Shown: positions 25,795 through 35,417, counted from the stretch's first letter. The stretch: DNA of 64,000 nucleotides from Candidatus Aminicenantota bacterium (GCA_020344415.1 CP070825.1:3463721-3527720), one strand, 5' to 3'. The notes: generated from the sequence alone by a model not told the origin. Numbers and translations: made by a program.

Positions 25795-27195
25795 ATGATT
25801 AAATTCGGAACATCCGGCTGGCGAGCCGTGATGGGAGAAGAGTTTACATTCCAGAACGTAAGGATAGTTGTCCAAGCAATTGCCAATCATTTAAAGAGGA
25901 AATTTCCGAGGGGCCAGATATCGGTCATCGTTAATTACGATACGCGGTTTCTTTCAGAAAGATACGCGTTCGAAGCGGCAAAAATTCTTTCCAACGACAA
26001 AATTCATGTCTATTTGTCAGATAGGGATGCGCCCTCTCAGGCTCAAGCCTTCCAATTGATAAAAAGAGGTGCTAAAGGGGGAATTAATTTCACTGCCTCT
26101 TTCAATCCTCCAGAATACAACGGACTCAAATTTAACACAGAGACAGGCGCCCCAGCCCTCCCAGAAGAGACGGATAGAATAGAAGAGGAAATAAACTCAC
26201 TTTCCCGGGCATATTCATTCACTCCCCTTTATCCCAAAACTGATTTTATCGAAAAGATTGACCTTCAGAAGGATTATCTGTCTTTTCTCCAGCAAAAAAT
26301 TGATTGGGGGCTTATCCGGAAATCAAAGATAAAAATTGCAGTGGATCTTCTGTATGGAACAAGCCGTGAATATCTAGATGAGATCCTGGAAGAGAATCAT
26401 ATCCCTGTTGAAGAGATTCACGGCTATATCGATCCCTATTTTGGTGGTTTTACGCCATCCTGTACAGAAGACAGCCTTAGAGAATTGAAAAGGCTTGTTA
26501 AAGAGAAAAATTGTCACATGGGAATCGCTACTGATGCAGATGGCGACCGTTTCGGAATTGTCGATGAGAAAGGGAATTTTGTTATTCAAAATTTAATTCT
26601 CTCTCTGCTGTTGGAATACCTTGTCTCGAAGAAAAATTGGAGGGGAGGAGTAGCACGCTCTGTAGCCACAACTCATCTGATTGACCGGATTGCGAGAGAA
26701 TATGAGCTCCCTCTCTTTAAGACGCCCGTGGGATTCAAGTATTTGGCTGACCTTTTCCTGAAGGGAAAAATCATCTTTGGAGGGGAAGAAAGCGCATGCA
26801 TAGCCATCAAAGGTCATCTTCCAGAGAAAGACGGTATTTTTGCCGGTCTGCTGGTAGCCGAGATGATGGCTGCCCTTGGGAAGAGTCTTTCGGAGCAACT
26901 AAAAGATCTGTTTCGAAAATATGGAAAAAAAGTGGGAAAACAGGCCAATATTCCTTTGACTCCTGCCAGGAAAAAGAGGCTGAAAAAAATGACTAAGAGC
27001 CCTCCTTCTAAACTCAATAGCAAAAAGGTTCTCCAGATCGAAACTATTGACGGGATAAAACTGGATTTTTCTGATGACGACTGGATTCTCTTCCGACATT
27101 CAGGGACAGAACCCATAATTCGTTGTTATGCTGAAGCCAGCACAAAGAAAGAGGTAGAGAGGCTTATGAATTTTGGGCTGGAGAAGATTTTTTAA
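25795..27195 (+). CDS. Phosphoglucomutase/phosphomannomutase family protein
   Basis: A 466-residue alpha-D-phosphohexomutase. The four family regions are present: the phosphoserine loop TASFNPPEYNG (S102), the metal loop DADGDR (D247, D249, D251), the sugar loop GGEESA, and the phosphate loop RHSGTEPIIRCY. The usual TASHNP His is Phe here (F103), which is seen in some members but is noteworthy. It interconverts hexose 1- and 6-phosphates, probably for envelope sugars. Its stop codon shares one base with the ftsB start (TAATG). Confidence 0.93.
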   Translation: MIKFGTSGWRAVMGEEFTFQNVRIVVQAIANHLKRKFPRGQISVIVNYDTRFLSERYAFEAAKILSNDKIHVYLSDRDAPSQAQAFQLIKRGAKGGINFTASFNPPEYNGLKFNTETGAPALPEETDRIEEEINSLSRAYSFTPLYPKTDFIEKIDLQKDYLSFLQQKIDWGLIRKSKIKIAVDLLYGTSREYLDEILEENHIPVEEIHGYIDPYFGGFTPSCTEDSLRELKRLVKEKNCHMGIATDADGDRFGIVDEKGNFVIQNLILSLLLEYLVSKKNWRGGVARSVATTHLIDRIAREYELPLFKTPVGFKYLADLFLKGKIIFGGEESACIAIKGHLPEKDGIFAGLLVAEMMAALGKSLSEQLKDLFRKYGKKVGKQANIPLTPARKKRLKKMTKSPPSKLNSKKVLQIETIDGIKLDFSDDDWILFRHSGTEPIIRCYAEASTKKEVERLMNFGLEKIF

Positions 27196-27512
27196 TGAAA
27201 AAGAAAAAGAAGAAAAAAGTCTCTATTCGGAGAAGGATTTTAGTGGCAGGCTTGGGCTTCATCCTTGTGGTCCTGTTGATCACTTCTTTTTTTGGTAAGA
27301 AGGGAATAATTGAGATTTTCCGCGCTCAAGAAAAACATGAGGAATTATCCAAGGATGTGGAACGCCTTAAACAGAAGAAGAAGAGGTTAGCGAGAGAAAT
27401 CGAGGAGCTGGAGAAGAACCCAAAGGCGGTCGAGAAAAAAGCAAGAGAAAAGCTCTGGCTGATGAAGCCAGATGAATTAGTAATAATTAAAGAAAAAAAG
27501 GGAAAAAAATAA
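27195..27512 (+). CDS. ftsB: FtsB/DivIC-type septum formation initiator
   Basis: A 105-residue bitopic protein. A Lys-rich cytoplasmic start is followed by one membrane helix (about 15-35, LVAGLGFILVVLLITSFF) and a coiled coil (HEELSKDVERLKQKKKRLAREIEELEKN). The family C-terminal motif follows, PKAVEKKAREKLWLMKPDELV, close to the consensus ...IE..AR..LGM..PGE. It belongs to the divisome with FtsL/FtsQ. It is translationally coupled to the phosphohexomutase gene. Confidence 0.88.
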   Translation: MKKKKKKKVSIRRRILVAGLGFILVVLLITSFFGKKGIIEIFRAQEKHEELSKDVERLKQKKKRLAREIEELEKNPKAVEKKAREKLWLMKPDELVIIKEKKGKK

Positions 27513-27548
27513 CTCCTTTTTTTTCATTTCATTCAAGGAAAGTCCCTG

Positions 27549-30461
27549 TTGCATCCTCAAGAAGACCTGCACCACTTATTGAAAGAACTGAACTCTGACC
27601 AGAGAGACGCTGTCCAACATGGGGAAGGTCCTCTCCTTATAATTGCTGGAGCAGGAACAGGAAAAACCAAGGTTATCACGCATCGTATCGCCTATCTCAT
27701 CGCTTCTAAATCAGCTAAGCCAGAAGAAATCCTGGCCGTGACCTTTACCGAAAAGGCAGCCAATGAGATGGAGGAGAGGGTTGATCTTTTGATTCCCTAC
27801 AGTTACTCCTTTGTTGAAATAAGCACCTTTAATTCCTTTGGCGAAAGGGTACTGAGGAACTACGGTCTTGAGCTTGGTTATAATCCGGATTTCAAGCTTC
27901 TGGATGAGGTAGAACAGGCTATTTTTTTCAGGGAACATCTATTTCGCTTTCCGTTGAAATATTACCGCCCGCTGAGTTCTCCGACAAAGCACATCCAGGA
28001 GCTTTTGGATAACATCAAGAGGCTAAAACAAGAAGACATAAAGCCTGATGAGTATCTGGAATATTCAAAGAAGAAAATCCGAGAAGCTTCGGATGATGTG
28101 GAAAAAGAATCTGCTAAGAAACATCTTGAAGTGGCTGAAGTCTATGAAAAATACCAGGAGTTTTTAAAAAAAGAAGGCAAGATTGATTTTGAAGACCAGG
28201 TGGCTTTGGTTTTAGAGCTTTTTCGTAATAGGCCATCCATTCTTAATGAGTTTCAGGAAAAATACAAATACATTCTCGTTGATGAATTTCAGGATACAAA
28301 CTACATTCAATTTGAACTGCTTAAACTTCTGGTTATGAAACGTAAGAACTTGACAGTGTGCGGAGATGATGACCAGAGTATTTTTCGCTTCAGGGGAGCG
28401 TCTTTAAGCAATATCCTCAACTTTCAGGAATTTTACCCGGACGCGAAGAAAAGTGTCTTGACCCAAAACTACCGCTCAACTCAAGCCATACTCGATTCCT
28501 CTTACAAGCTTATCCAGCATAACAATCCCAATCGCTTGGAATCTCGGTTAAATATCAATAAAACACTTGAATCCTCTATAGAGAGTAAGGGCAAAAGTAT
28601 TCATTTGCTCCAATTTGACACTCTCTCCCATGAGGCAGATAAAGTGGCTGAGACTATCCTGGAAAAGGTTAAACAGGCGGATAGTTATGGTGATATAGCT
28701 ATTCTTGTCAGACGAAATGCAGATGCCGATCCTTTTCTCAGGGCCTTAAACATGAAGGAGATTCCCTTCCGGTTCTCCGGAAGCCGCGGGCTTTACTCTC
28801 AGGATGAGGTAAAAACCCTCATTTCCTTTATAAAGTCTTTAACTGATTTTGAGGATAGCCGCAGCCTCTTTTACCTTGCCCTTTCTGAGGTTTATAAAGC
28901 AGACCTTTATGATTTAACAGTTATTTCCAATTATGCTCATAAAAAAAATCTTCCTCTGCATAAGGTTTGCAAGAAAATCTTTGAAGGCCAGAGTCCAGTT
29001 AAAATTTCTGAGGCCACAGAAGCAAAAATCAAGAAAATCTTCGAAGATTTACTCTATTTTGTCGAACTTTCGAGCTCAAAGAATGCAGGTTTTGTTATCT
29101 ATTCCTTCATCGAAAAAACAGGCTATTTAAAAGCACTTATTGAAGAAAGGAGCCTCCAAGCTGAGCTGAAGATTAAGAATATCCGCATTTTCTTTGATAA
29201 GGTGAAAAATTTCTCCGAGCTAACTGAGGATGACTCTATTTATTCTTTTGCCCAGCACCTGGACCTTCTCCAGCAAGTCGGGGATAATCCTGCCGCAGCT
29301 GAGGCGGAGCTGGAGGAAGATGCGGTCAATGTGCTGACTGTCCACAAGGCAAAAGGACTTGAGTTTCCAGTAGTTTTCATAGTTAGCTTGATTTCCGATA
29401 GATTTCCCGGGCGTGAAAGGCGAGAGAAGATTCCTATTCCGGATGAGATTTTGAAGGAGCCGCTTCCTAAAGGAGAGAGTTATTCCCAGGAGGAAAGAAG
29501 GCTCTTTTATGTGGGAATGACAAGAGCAAAGCAATCTCTCTATTTAACTTTTGCCAGGGATTATGGCCTTAAAAGGCTGAAGAAAGTCAGCCCATTTGTT
29601 CTGGAAGCCTTGGACCTTCCTAGCGTACCCGATGAAGTCATGAGGACCACTGCTCTTGAGGAGATTAAAAGGTATGCTCCTCCGGCAGAGCAACCTGCTG
29701 TTTCGCCAAAGGTAAAGGAAGAAGGTCTCTTGACTCTGAGCTATTTCCGAGTGAGTGACTACCTCACCTGCCCGCTTAAGTATAAATTCAGGCATATCAT
29801 GCAGATTCCTGTCCTTCCTCATCATGCTCTCGTTTTTGGCCGAGTGCTTCACGATACGATCCATGCCTTCCTGAGAAACAAACTGGCAGGAAAGGAGATG
29901 ACAGAGAAAGCGCTTATTAGAGAGTACGAGAACCGCTGGATTAACGAAGGGTTTCTCAGCCGGGAACATGAGGAAATGAGAAAGAAAGCAGGAGAGAAAG
30001 CTCTATGTCTTTTTTACAGGCGGGAGGACGCCTCGCAACAATTGCCTCAGTTTCTCGAAAAAAGTTTCAAGTGGCAGTCAGATGGCATCAAGTTCACCGG
30101 CCGATGGGACCGGATTGATTCTACCGAACAGGGAGCTGTTATTATAGATTTCAAAGCGACCGAGGTCAAAGGTCAAAAAGAAGCGGATAAGAAGACTAAG
30201 GACAGCCTACAGATGGATTTGTACGCCCTCTCCTTTCTCAGGACTCAGAAAGAACCGCTTATAGAGACACAGCTCCATTTTCTCGAATCAGATATTATTG
30301 GGCACGCCCAAAAAAAGCAAAAAGAGCTTGATAAAGCCATGGAGAAGATAAAAGAAGCAGAAGAGGGGATACGTAGCCAGGATTACAGCGCCAGGCCAGA
30401 TTGGCATAACTGTAGTTTTTGTGAATTCAGGTCAATCTGCCCCTCATCCTACGCCTATTAG
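27549..30461 (+). CDS. UvrD/Rep-type helicase fused to a RecB-like Fe-S nuclease
   Basis: A 970-residue protein. Residues 1-680 form a superfamily 1A helicase: Walker A AGAGTGKT (K39), DEFQDT (245-250), CGDDDQSIFRFRGAS, QNYRST, and the motif region VNVLTVHKAKGLEFPVVF and RRLFYVGMTRAK. Residues about 735-970 are a PD-(D/E)XK nuclease with GRVLHDTIH, GRWDRID, IIDFKAT (D867, K869) and LQMDLYAL. Cys741, 955, 958 and 964 fit the iron-sulfur ligands of AddB/AdnB-type nucleases. It probably processes DNA ends, alone or with a partner not in this window. The start is TTG behind AAGGAAAG. Confidence 0.92.
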   Translation: MHPQEDLHHLLKELNSDQRDAVQHGEGPLLIIAGAGTGKTKVITHRIAYLIASKSAKPEEILAVTFTEKAANEMEERVDLLIPYSYSFVEISTFNSFGERVLRNYGLELGYNPDFKLLDEVEQAIFFREHLFRFPLKYYRPLSSPTKHIQELLDNIKRLKQEDIKPDEYLEYSKKKIREASDDVEKESAKKHLEVAEVYEKYQEFLKKEGKIDFEDQVALVLELFRNRPSILNEFQEKYKYILVDEFQDTNYIQFELLKLLVMKRKNLTVCGDDDQSIFRFRGASLSNILNFQEFYPDAKKSVLTQNYRSTQAILDSSYKLIQHNNPNRLESRLNINKTLESSIESKGKSIHLLQFDTLSHEADKVAETILEKVKQADSYGDIAILVRRNADADPFLRALNMKEIPFRFSGSRGLYSQDEVKTLISFIKSLTDFEDSRSLFYLALSEVYKADLYDLTVISNYAHKKNLPLHKVCKKIFEGQSPVKISEATEAKIKKIFEDLLYFVELSSSKNAGFVIYSFIEKTGYLKALIEERSLQAELKIKNIRIFFDKVKNFSELTEDDSIYSFAQHLDLLQQVGDNPAAAEAELEEDAVNVLTVHKAKGLEFPVVFIVSLISDRFPGRERREKIPIPDEILKEPLPKGESYSQEERRLFYVGMTRAKQSLYLTFARDYGLKRLKKVSPFVLEALDLPSVPDEVMRTTALEEIKRYAPPAEQPAVSPKVKEEGLLTLSYFRVSDYLTCPLKYKFRHIMQIPVLPHHALVFGRVLHDTIHAFLRNKLAGKEMTEKALIREYENRWINEGFLSREHEEMRKKAGEKALCLFYRREDASQQLPQFLEKSFKWQSDGIKFTGRWDRIDSTEQGAVIIDFKATEVKGQKEADKKTKDSLQMDLYALSFLRTQKEPLIETQLHFLESDIIGHAQKKQKELDKAMEKIKEAEEGIRSQDYSARPDWHNCSFCEFRSICPSSYAY

Positions 30462-30483
30462 AAAAGGGGACTGTCCCTTTTTT
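30462..30483. terminator. Dispersed GGGGACTGTCCC palindrome, copy 2, between convergent genes
   Basis: The palindrome begins right after the helicase stop (30461), and its T-run merges into the stop codon of sppA (30482). It thus sits exactly where a bidirectional terminator is expected for both genes. One C has been lost relative to the other copies. Confidence 0.75.
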
Positions 30484-32191
30484 ATTTTGGTGTGAGCCAG
30501 AGAGGCATGACCGCTAATGCTCTTTCTTGTTCCATGAACTCGAGAGTAGAGAGGATTTTTTGGAGATCTGGTTTGAAGTTGAGCTTTGACCGGGCCTGCC
30601 CTCTTCCGAAAAGAGCGCTTAGAAATGAAACTCTCTTTGGCCAGATAACGAGTTTCACACTTCTTTCAGCTGGAATGTCTGCCATTTCCTTTGCTAACTC
30701 GAGTGCGCGCGATAGACCTCCGATTTCATCTACCAGGCCCTGCTTTTTAGCTTGAATGCCTGTCCACACCCGGCCTTTTCCGATTTCATCAACCTCTTCC
30801 TTGGACATATTCCTTCCTTCAGCGACTTTAGCCAGGAATTGGTCATAAATCCACAAGATTTCGTTTTTGATCTCGCGTCTCTCTTCAGGCGTGAAGCTTC
30901 TGAAAGTCGAAAAAAAATCAGCTCTTTTTCCATATGTGAGTTTTTCTGCAGTGATTCCCAGTTTTTCATAGAGATTGGACATATTGAATTTGCCTGAGAT
31001 AACCCCTATAGAGCCTGTGAGAGTCTGAGGCTGAGCTATGATTTTGTGGGCGGCCATAGAGACCCAGTATCCGCCAGAACCGGCTACGTCTGACATGGAT
31101 ACGACAATCGGTTTTTCCTTCTGGGTTAAAAATACTTCCCTCCAGATAACATCCGAAGCTACAGCAGAACCTCCGGGGCTGTCCACTCGGAAGACTACAG
31201 CTGCAATGGATTTATCTTTGCGGGCCATTCTAATCCAGCGAGATACGGTGGCGCCTCCCATTGTTTGAGAGAGACTTTCACCGCTGTGAATGAGTCCCTG
31301 GCCGTAAATAAGTGCGACCTTTTTTCCTCTATTCAGCCCTGATGAGGAAATCCTGATCTTTTTGTACCGCTCATGGGTGATTCGGTAAAGTTTTTTCCCT
31401 TCCTCATTGATAAGCTGTTCAAGTTCGTCCTGGAAAAGGAGATCATCCACAAGCCCTGCCTTTAAGGCACTTTCTCCATGGTAGAAGCCTTGGTCAATCA
31501 GCTCCTTTATTTCCTCTTCGGTTTTTCCCCGGGCTTCCGCTACCCTTTTTACATACTGAGAGAAGAGACTGCCATAAATGGATTCCATCATTCTCTTGTG
31601 AGCCGGTGTGAATTTTTCTTCTGTGAACATGTTGTAGGCCGTCTTATACTCTTCCACATGCTCGAATTCTGCCTTGATGCCTAATTTATCCAAGGTATTC
31701 TTGAAGAACGGAACGTAACCTCCGATGCCGTTAATACCCAGCCAGCCCAGAGGGTGGAGGATTATCTTGTCGCAGGCAGTCGCAAGGAAGTACTCCTTGT
31801 CAAAATCAGGGGCTTCATCTATATACGCGTAAGTTTTCTTTTCTGATTTTCTGAAATCTAAGATGGCCTCTCGTATTTCTTCTATTTTTCCCCAATCACA
31901 TCCAAGATGGCCAAGTCGCAAAACAATGCATTGGATGCGCTTATCCACTTTCGCTTTTCGGATGTTCATCCATATATCATGCATGGATAAGGGCTCTCCC
32001 ATGAAAAAATCCATTGGAAAACTGGGCATGTGTCTCTCTTGTAATTCGCCCGAGAGTTTGATTTCCAGATAGGAATGAGCCTTCACAGTGGGAGGTCTTC
32101 CTATCTGGTAATAAACAAAGGAGACTATGGTTGCCACAAGCAGAAAGAAAAAAACTATAAATATGATCAGAACATATGTTCCTTTTTTCAT
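30482..32191 (-). CDS. sppA: Signal peptide peptidase SppA, long form
   Basis: A 569-residue membrane serine protease with one N-terminal membrane helix (about 6-28) and the tandem-domain architecture of the 67K type. The catalytic dyad is visible: Lys183 in the EEYKTAYNMF segment of the first domain, and Ser372 in VAGSGGYW of the second, followed by PQTLTGSIGVI. It degrades residual signal peptides in the inner membrane. GGTGAAAAA precedes the ATG. It is convergent with the helicase gene. Confidence 0.95.
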   Translation of the reverse strand: MKKGTYVLIIFIVFFFLLVATIVSFVYYQIGRPPTVKAHSYLEIKLSGELQERHMPSFPMDFFMGEPLSMHDIWMNIRKAKVDKRIQCIVLRLGHLGCDWGKIEEIREAILDFRKSEKKTYAYIDEAPDFDKEYFLATACDKIILHPLGWLGINGIGGYVPFFKNTLDKLGIKAEFEHVEEYKTAYNMFTEEKFTPAHKRMMESIYGSLFSQYVKRVAEARGKTEEEIKELIDQGFYHGESALKAGLVDDLLFQDELEQLINEEGKKLYRITHERYKKIRISSSGLNRGKKVALIYGQGLIHSGESLSQTMGGATVSRWIRMARKDKSIAAVVFRVDSPGGSAVASDVIWREVFLTQKEKPIVVSMSDVAGSGGYWVSMAAHKIIAQPQTLTGSIGVISGKFNMSNLYEKLGITAEKLTYGKRADFFSTFRSFTPEERREIKNEILWIYDQFLAKVAEGRNMSKEEVDEIGKGRVWTGIQAKKQGLVDEIGGLSRALELAKEMADIPAERSVKLVIWPKRVSFLSALFGRGQARSKLNFKPDLQKILSTLEFMEQERALAVMPLWLTPK

Positions 32192-32338
32192 TTTTTCACC
32201 TTTTTCTATTTAATAGATACTTTTTTATTTTTTGATAAGAATATAACAGAAAGCGAAGGAAAATTTAAGTATAGAATTTTCTTTTTGTATTGAGTATATT
32301 AAAAACTCATGAAAAAGGGGATAGGCTACTTTTTTCAT

Positions 32339-32447
32339 TGTAGGAGTTTGATTCATCAAACCCACCGGTTTAATTTGATGTATGGGCCTGGATTCATTAA
32401 ATCCACCAGTTTAATTTGATGTAGAGGCTTGATTCATCAAGCCCACC
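32339..32447 (+). repeat. Three-unit tandem array of REP-like palindromes
   Basis: Units start at 32339, 32379 and 32420 and are about 40-41 bases long. Each begins TGTA, carries a palindromic core (TTGATTCATCAA in units 1 and 3, diverged in unit 2), and the first two are followed by a conserved GTTTAATTTGA spacer. The array fills much of the 341-base divergent gap between sppA and the ABC transporter genes; no other gene is visible there (32192-32532). It is too few and too diverged to be a CRISPR. Confidence 0.7.
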
Positions 32448-32532
32448 TGAAAAAAAATTAGCCTGTCGCCATTTGGCAGAAATACCTACGCTTTGTAAAC
32501 AATGACAGATAATATTTTGAAAGGATCGAAAA

Positions 32533-33453
32533 ATGAATGCTCTAGAGATTGAAGATATTTCTAAAAAGTTTGGCGATTTTTACGCTGTGAGAAAACTTTC
32601 TTTCAAGATTCCACAGGGAAGTATTTATGGTCTTCTGGGCCCAAACGGCGCGGGGAAAACCACAACGATCCGCATGGCAATGAACATCATCATCCCCGAT
32701 GAAGGTTCTATCCGGATTCTCAATCAGAAGATGGATGAGGCAATGAAAGAAAGGATAGGTTATCTCCCAGAAGACAGAGGACTCTATCCTAAAATGAAAG
32801 TCGGGGAACTTCTTCTTTTCCTTGCCGAAATAAAAGGGCTCAAAGGAACAAAGGCTCGAGGGGAGATTGATTTCTGGCTGAAGAGGTTTGACCTTTCGGA
32901 ATGGAAAAACAAAAAAGTTGAGGAGCTCTCACGGGGTATGCAGCAGAAGCTCCAGTTCATCGTCACCGTCATCCATAAACCCGAGCTCATTATACTCGAT
33001 GAGCCGTTTGGAGGCTTGGATCCTGTAAACACGAAACTCCTGAAGGATATCATGCTGGAGATGAAGGATATGGGAGGAACCATCATATTTTCCACGCACC
33101 GCATGGAGCAAGTCGAGATGATCTGCGACAATATCTGCCTCATCAATAAAGCAGAAAGGGTATTGGAGGGTAACTTAAGCCAGATCAAAAAGCAGTACGG
33201 AAAGAATACGGTTGTTTTGGATTACGAGGGAGATGCAGATTTTATCCAGGACTTTCCCGAAGTAGAAAAAATCGATGACTATGGTAAGTTCATGGAGATT
33301 AGACTGAAAGAACTGACTGATCCCAAGGCACTGCTCCCCAAACTTGTAGGAAAGGTCGGCATCAATAAATTTGAAATCAGAGAGCCGACGTTAAATGCCA
33401 TTTTCATCGATAAAGTAGGAGTAAAAAATGAGAAAGATACTGTCAGTCATTAA
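32533..33453 (+). CDS. natA: ABC transporter ATP-binding protein, NatA-like
   Basis: A 306-residue ATPase. Walker A is GPNGAGKTT (about residues 37-45), the signature is LSRGMQQKL, and Walker B is LIILDEPFGGLDP, with an H-loop FSTHRM. The C-terminal DUF4162-like extension is typical of sodium/drug exporters of the NatA type. It pairs with the downstream permease, whose start overlaps by 26 bases. The substrate cannot be told from sequence. Confidence 0.9.
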   Translation: MNALEIEDISKKFGDFYAVRKLSFKIPQGSIYGLLGPNGAGKTTTIRMAMNIIIPDEGSIRILNQKMDEAMKERIGYLPEDRGLYPKMKVGELLLFLAEIKGLKGTKARGEIDFWLKRFDLSEWKNKKVEELSRGMQQKLQFIVTVIHKPELIILDEPFGGLDPVNTKLLKDIMLEMKDMGGTIIFSTHRMEQVEMICDNICLINKAERVLEGNLSQIKKQYGKNTVVLDYEGDADFIQDFPEVEKIDDYGKFMEIRLKELTDPKALLPKLVGKVGINKFEIREPTLNAIFIDKVGVKNEKDTVSH

Positions 33454-34741
33454 AAGGGAATATCTTCAGATAGTAAGAACCAAAGGGTTTATCATTGGTA
33501 CTATCATAGGCCCGATCCTTATGGCTGCCCTGATAGGAGTTCCCATTGTCGTTCAACTGATTTCTGTGGCAAAGCAGGAAACAGTCGGGGTGATTGATGC
33601 AAGCCGGGAAATATTTGAAGATCTGAATAAGAAGCTGGACCAAGAGAACTATAAGCTTAAAGATGGAAGACGCCATTACATCCTTGAAAAATACGAGCCT
33701 TCTGCTTATGTTGCCAATGTCGAGGAGTTGAGGAGTCAGTTGAGCAAAAAAGTGCTGAATAAGGAGCTTTCTGCCTATCTATTTATCCCCGCGGATATTT
33801 TAAAGACTGAAGAGACTGAATCGAAACGTAGAGCAGTCGAATATGTCTCCCAACACACAACCGATTTTGAGGAATTAAGAGATCTCAATGGAGCATTAAA
33901 CAATGTTGTCATCGGAAAGAGGTTGAAAAAAGAAGGTTTGGATCCTTTGAAAATTACCCAGTACATCATGCCTGTGGGTCTAAAGCCTATTAAAGTGACC
34001 AAAAGGGGAGAAGAAGAAGATACGATGGGGACTTTTTTCATTTCTTATTTTTTGGCTCTGGTCCTCTATATGGCCCTTTTCATCTATGGGGCTATGATTA
34101 TGAGAGGAGTCATCGAGGAAAAAACTTCTAGAGTTGTGGAGGTTATCCTTTCTTCCTTAAGGCCTTTTCAGCTTATGGTCGGGAAAATTTTGGGCATTGG
34201 TGCTGTGGGTTTGACTCAGTTTTCTATTTGGGCTCTATTCGGATTTGTTGCTACTCGGTACAGTAAATCATTGGCCTCCGGGCTTTTCCCGACAGGAGAG
34301 GCGCCCCCCTTGCCAAGCTTTCCACCTTATATCTTCATTTATTTTGTGATTTTCTTCATCCTTGGCTATTTTCTATATGGAACTTTGTACGCGACCATTG
34401 GGTCCATGGTTAATTCAGAAAAGGAAGCCCAGCAGCTCCTTTTTCCAATTACCATGTTTTTGATTATTCCCATATTGCTCATGATACTTATCATAAGGAC
34501 CCCTGACAGTTCCATATCTGTAGCTTTATCCTTGGTGCCGTTTTTTACTCCGATTTTGATGCTCCTGCGCGTCTGTGTTCTCCTTCCACCCTTTGTGCAA
34601 GTGGGAGGTTCAATACTGCTCCTCGCCTTGACGGTTTTGTTTATGATCTGGCTTGCGTCAAAGATTTATCGGGTAGGAATTTTAATGTACGGAAAACCTC
34701 CGAACCTGGCTGAAATCGTCCGATGGATACGGTATAAATAA
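33428..34741 (+). CDS. natB: ABC-2 type permease, NatB-like
   Basis: A 437-residue membrane protein. It has an N-terminal membrane helix (about 15-45), a periplasmic domain of about 170 residues, and five or six C-terminal helices with the ABC-2 signature region EEKTSRVVEVILSSLRPFQLM. This is the NatB/ABC2_membrane_3 architecture. A ribosome binding site (AGGAG) lies inside the end of natA. It exports an unknown substrate (in NatAB, sodium). Confidence 0.88.
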   Translation: MRKILSVIKREYLQIVRTKGFIIGTIIGPILMAALIGVPIVVQLISVAKQETVGVIDASREIFEDLNKKLDQENYKLKDGRRHYILEKYEPSAYVANVEELRSQLSKKVLNKELSAYLFIPADILKTEETESKRRAVEYVSQHTTDFEELRDLNGALNNVVIGKRLKKEGLDPLKITQYIMPVGLKPIKVTKRGEEEDTMGTFFISYFLALVLYMALFIYGAMIMRGVIEEKTSRVVEVILSSLRPFQLMVGKILGIGAVGLTQFSIWALFGFVATRYSKSLASGLFPTGEAPPLPSFPPYIFIYFVIFFILGYFLYGTLYATIGSMVNSEKEAQQLLFPITMFLIIPILLMILIIRTPDSSISVALSLVPFFTPILMLLRVCVLLPPFVQVGGSILLLALTVLFMIWLASKIYRVGILMYGKPPNLAEIVRWIRYK

Positions 34742-34820
34742 ACTGGGTCAGGTCATGCTTTTTCGTTAGGTGGGGGATAAAAGTCTAATTGAGGAAGAAA
34801 GAGACACAATACTTATTTCT

Positions 34821-34848
34821 TGTAGGTGCTTGATTTATCAAACCCACC
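34821..34848 (+). repeat. REP-like palindrome
   Basis: TGTAGGTGCTTGATTTATCA followed by AACCCACC is a member of the family at 25547 and 32339. It lies in the 200-base gap after the ABC permease; nothing else is seen there except an AT-rich stretch before the lipoprotein gene. Confidence 0.65.
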
Positions 34849-34941
34849 TTTAAAAACCAAGGAATTTTTTATTTTTTTGGGGGTAAACCTTTTTTAAAAA
34901 GCTTCCGTTATACACTTCGGAGATTCAATCGCGAGGCTAAA

Positions 34942-35367
34942 ATGAGAATTTTTAAGAGAAAGACCCAGATTGTTGCGATTGTCTTTCTTGTTCTGTTTCT
35001 GAGCGCCTGTTTCAACGTTCGAATCATAGAAAATGTCAAGAGCCCGGACCGCTATTTTAAGAAGGCTTACGGGCAGATTGAAGAAATTCATAGGAGATAT
35101 CCTGACCGAGAGCGAAGGCCCGATACCATACAAATATTGATTTATGAGGAAAAAGAGAACAAAATAGTAAAGGTTTCTACCCCTATATGGCTGGCTAACG
35201 GCTGCCTTGATTTGGGTATGTGGGCAGCTGAAAAGGAAGGCGAGATCAATTTTGAGGGTCGATACGATTTCGATTGGAGTGATATCCGAGACCTTAGTCG
35301 AATCGGTTCAGGACTCCTGGTCGAAATTGAGGACGAAAAAAACAAAGTATTAATTTGGCTCAAGTGA
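34942..35367 (+). CDS. Lipoprotein with the shared C-terminal domain (member 1)
   Basis: A 141-residue lipoprotein with a good lipobox (LFLSAC, Cys at about residue 23). The mature part has a helical region (SPDRYFKKAYGQIEEIHRRY) and a C-terminal domain of about 75 residues with strand TIQILIYEE, then VSTPIWLANGCLDLG, YDFDWSDIRDL, and the terminal strands GLLVEIEDEKNKVLIWLK. The same pattern ends the proteins at 36804 and 37785. It is probably outer-membrane or periplasmic. It lies just upstream of an ECF sigma factor gene. Function unknown. Confidence 0.8.
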   Translation: MRIFKRKTQIVAIVFLVLFLSACFNVRIIENVKSPDRYFKKAYGQIEEIHRRYPDRERRPDTIQILIYEEKENKIVKVSTPIWLANGCLDLGMWAAEKEGEINFEGRYDFDWSDIRDLSRIGSGLLVEIEDEKNKVLIWLK

Positions 35368-35417
35368 GGGAACGAGACCAGGCAATTTTCTCGGAGAACT
35401 TCCAGAAAGAATAAAGA

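Noticed and set aside
32339-32447. CRISPR array
   Set aside because: Only three diverged units, palindromic cores instead of unique spacers, conserved inter-unit sequence, and no cas genes.
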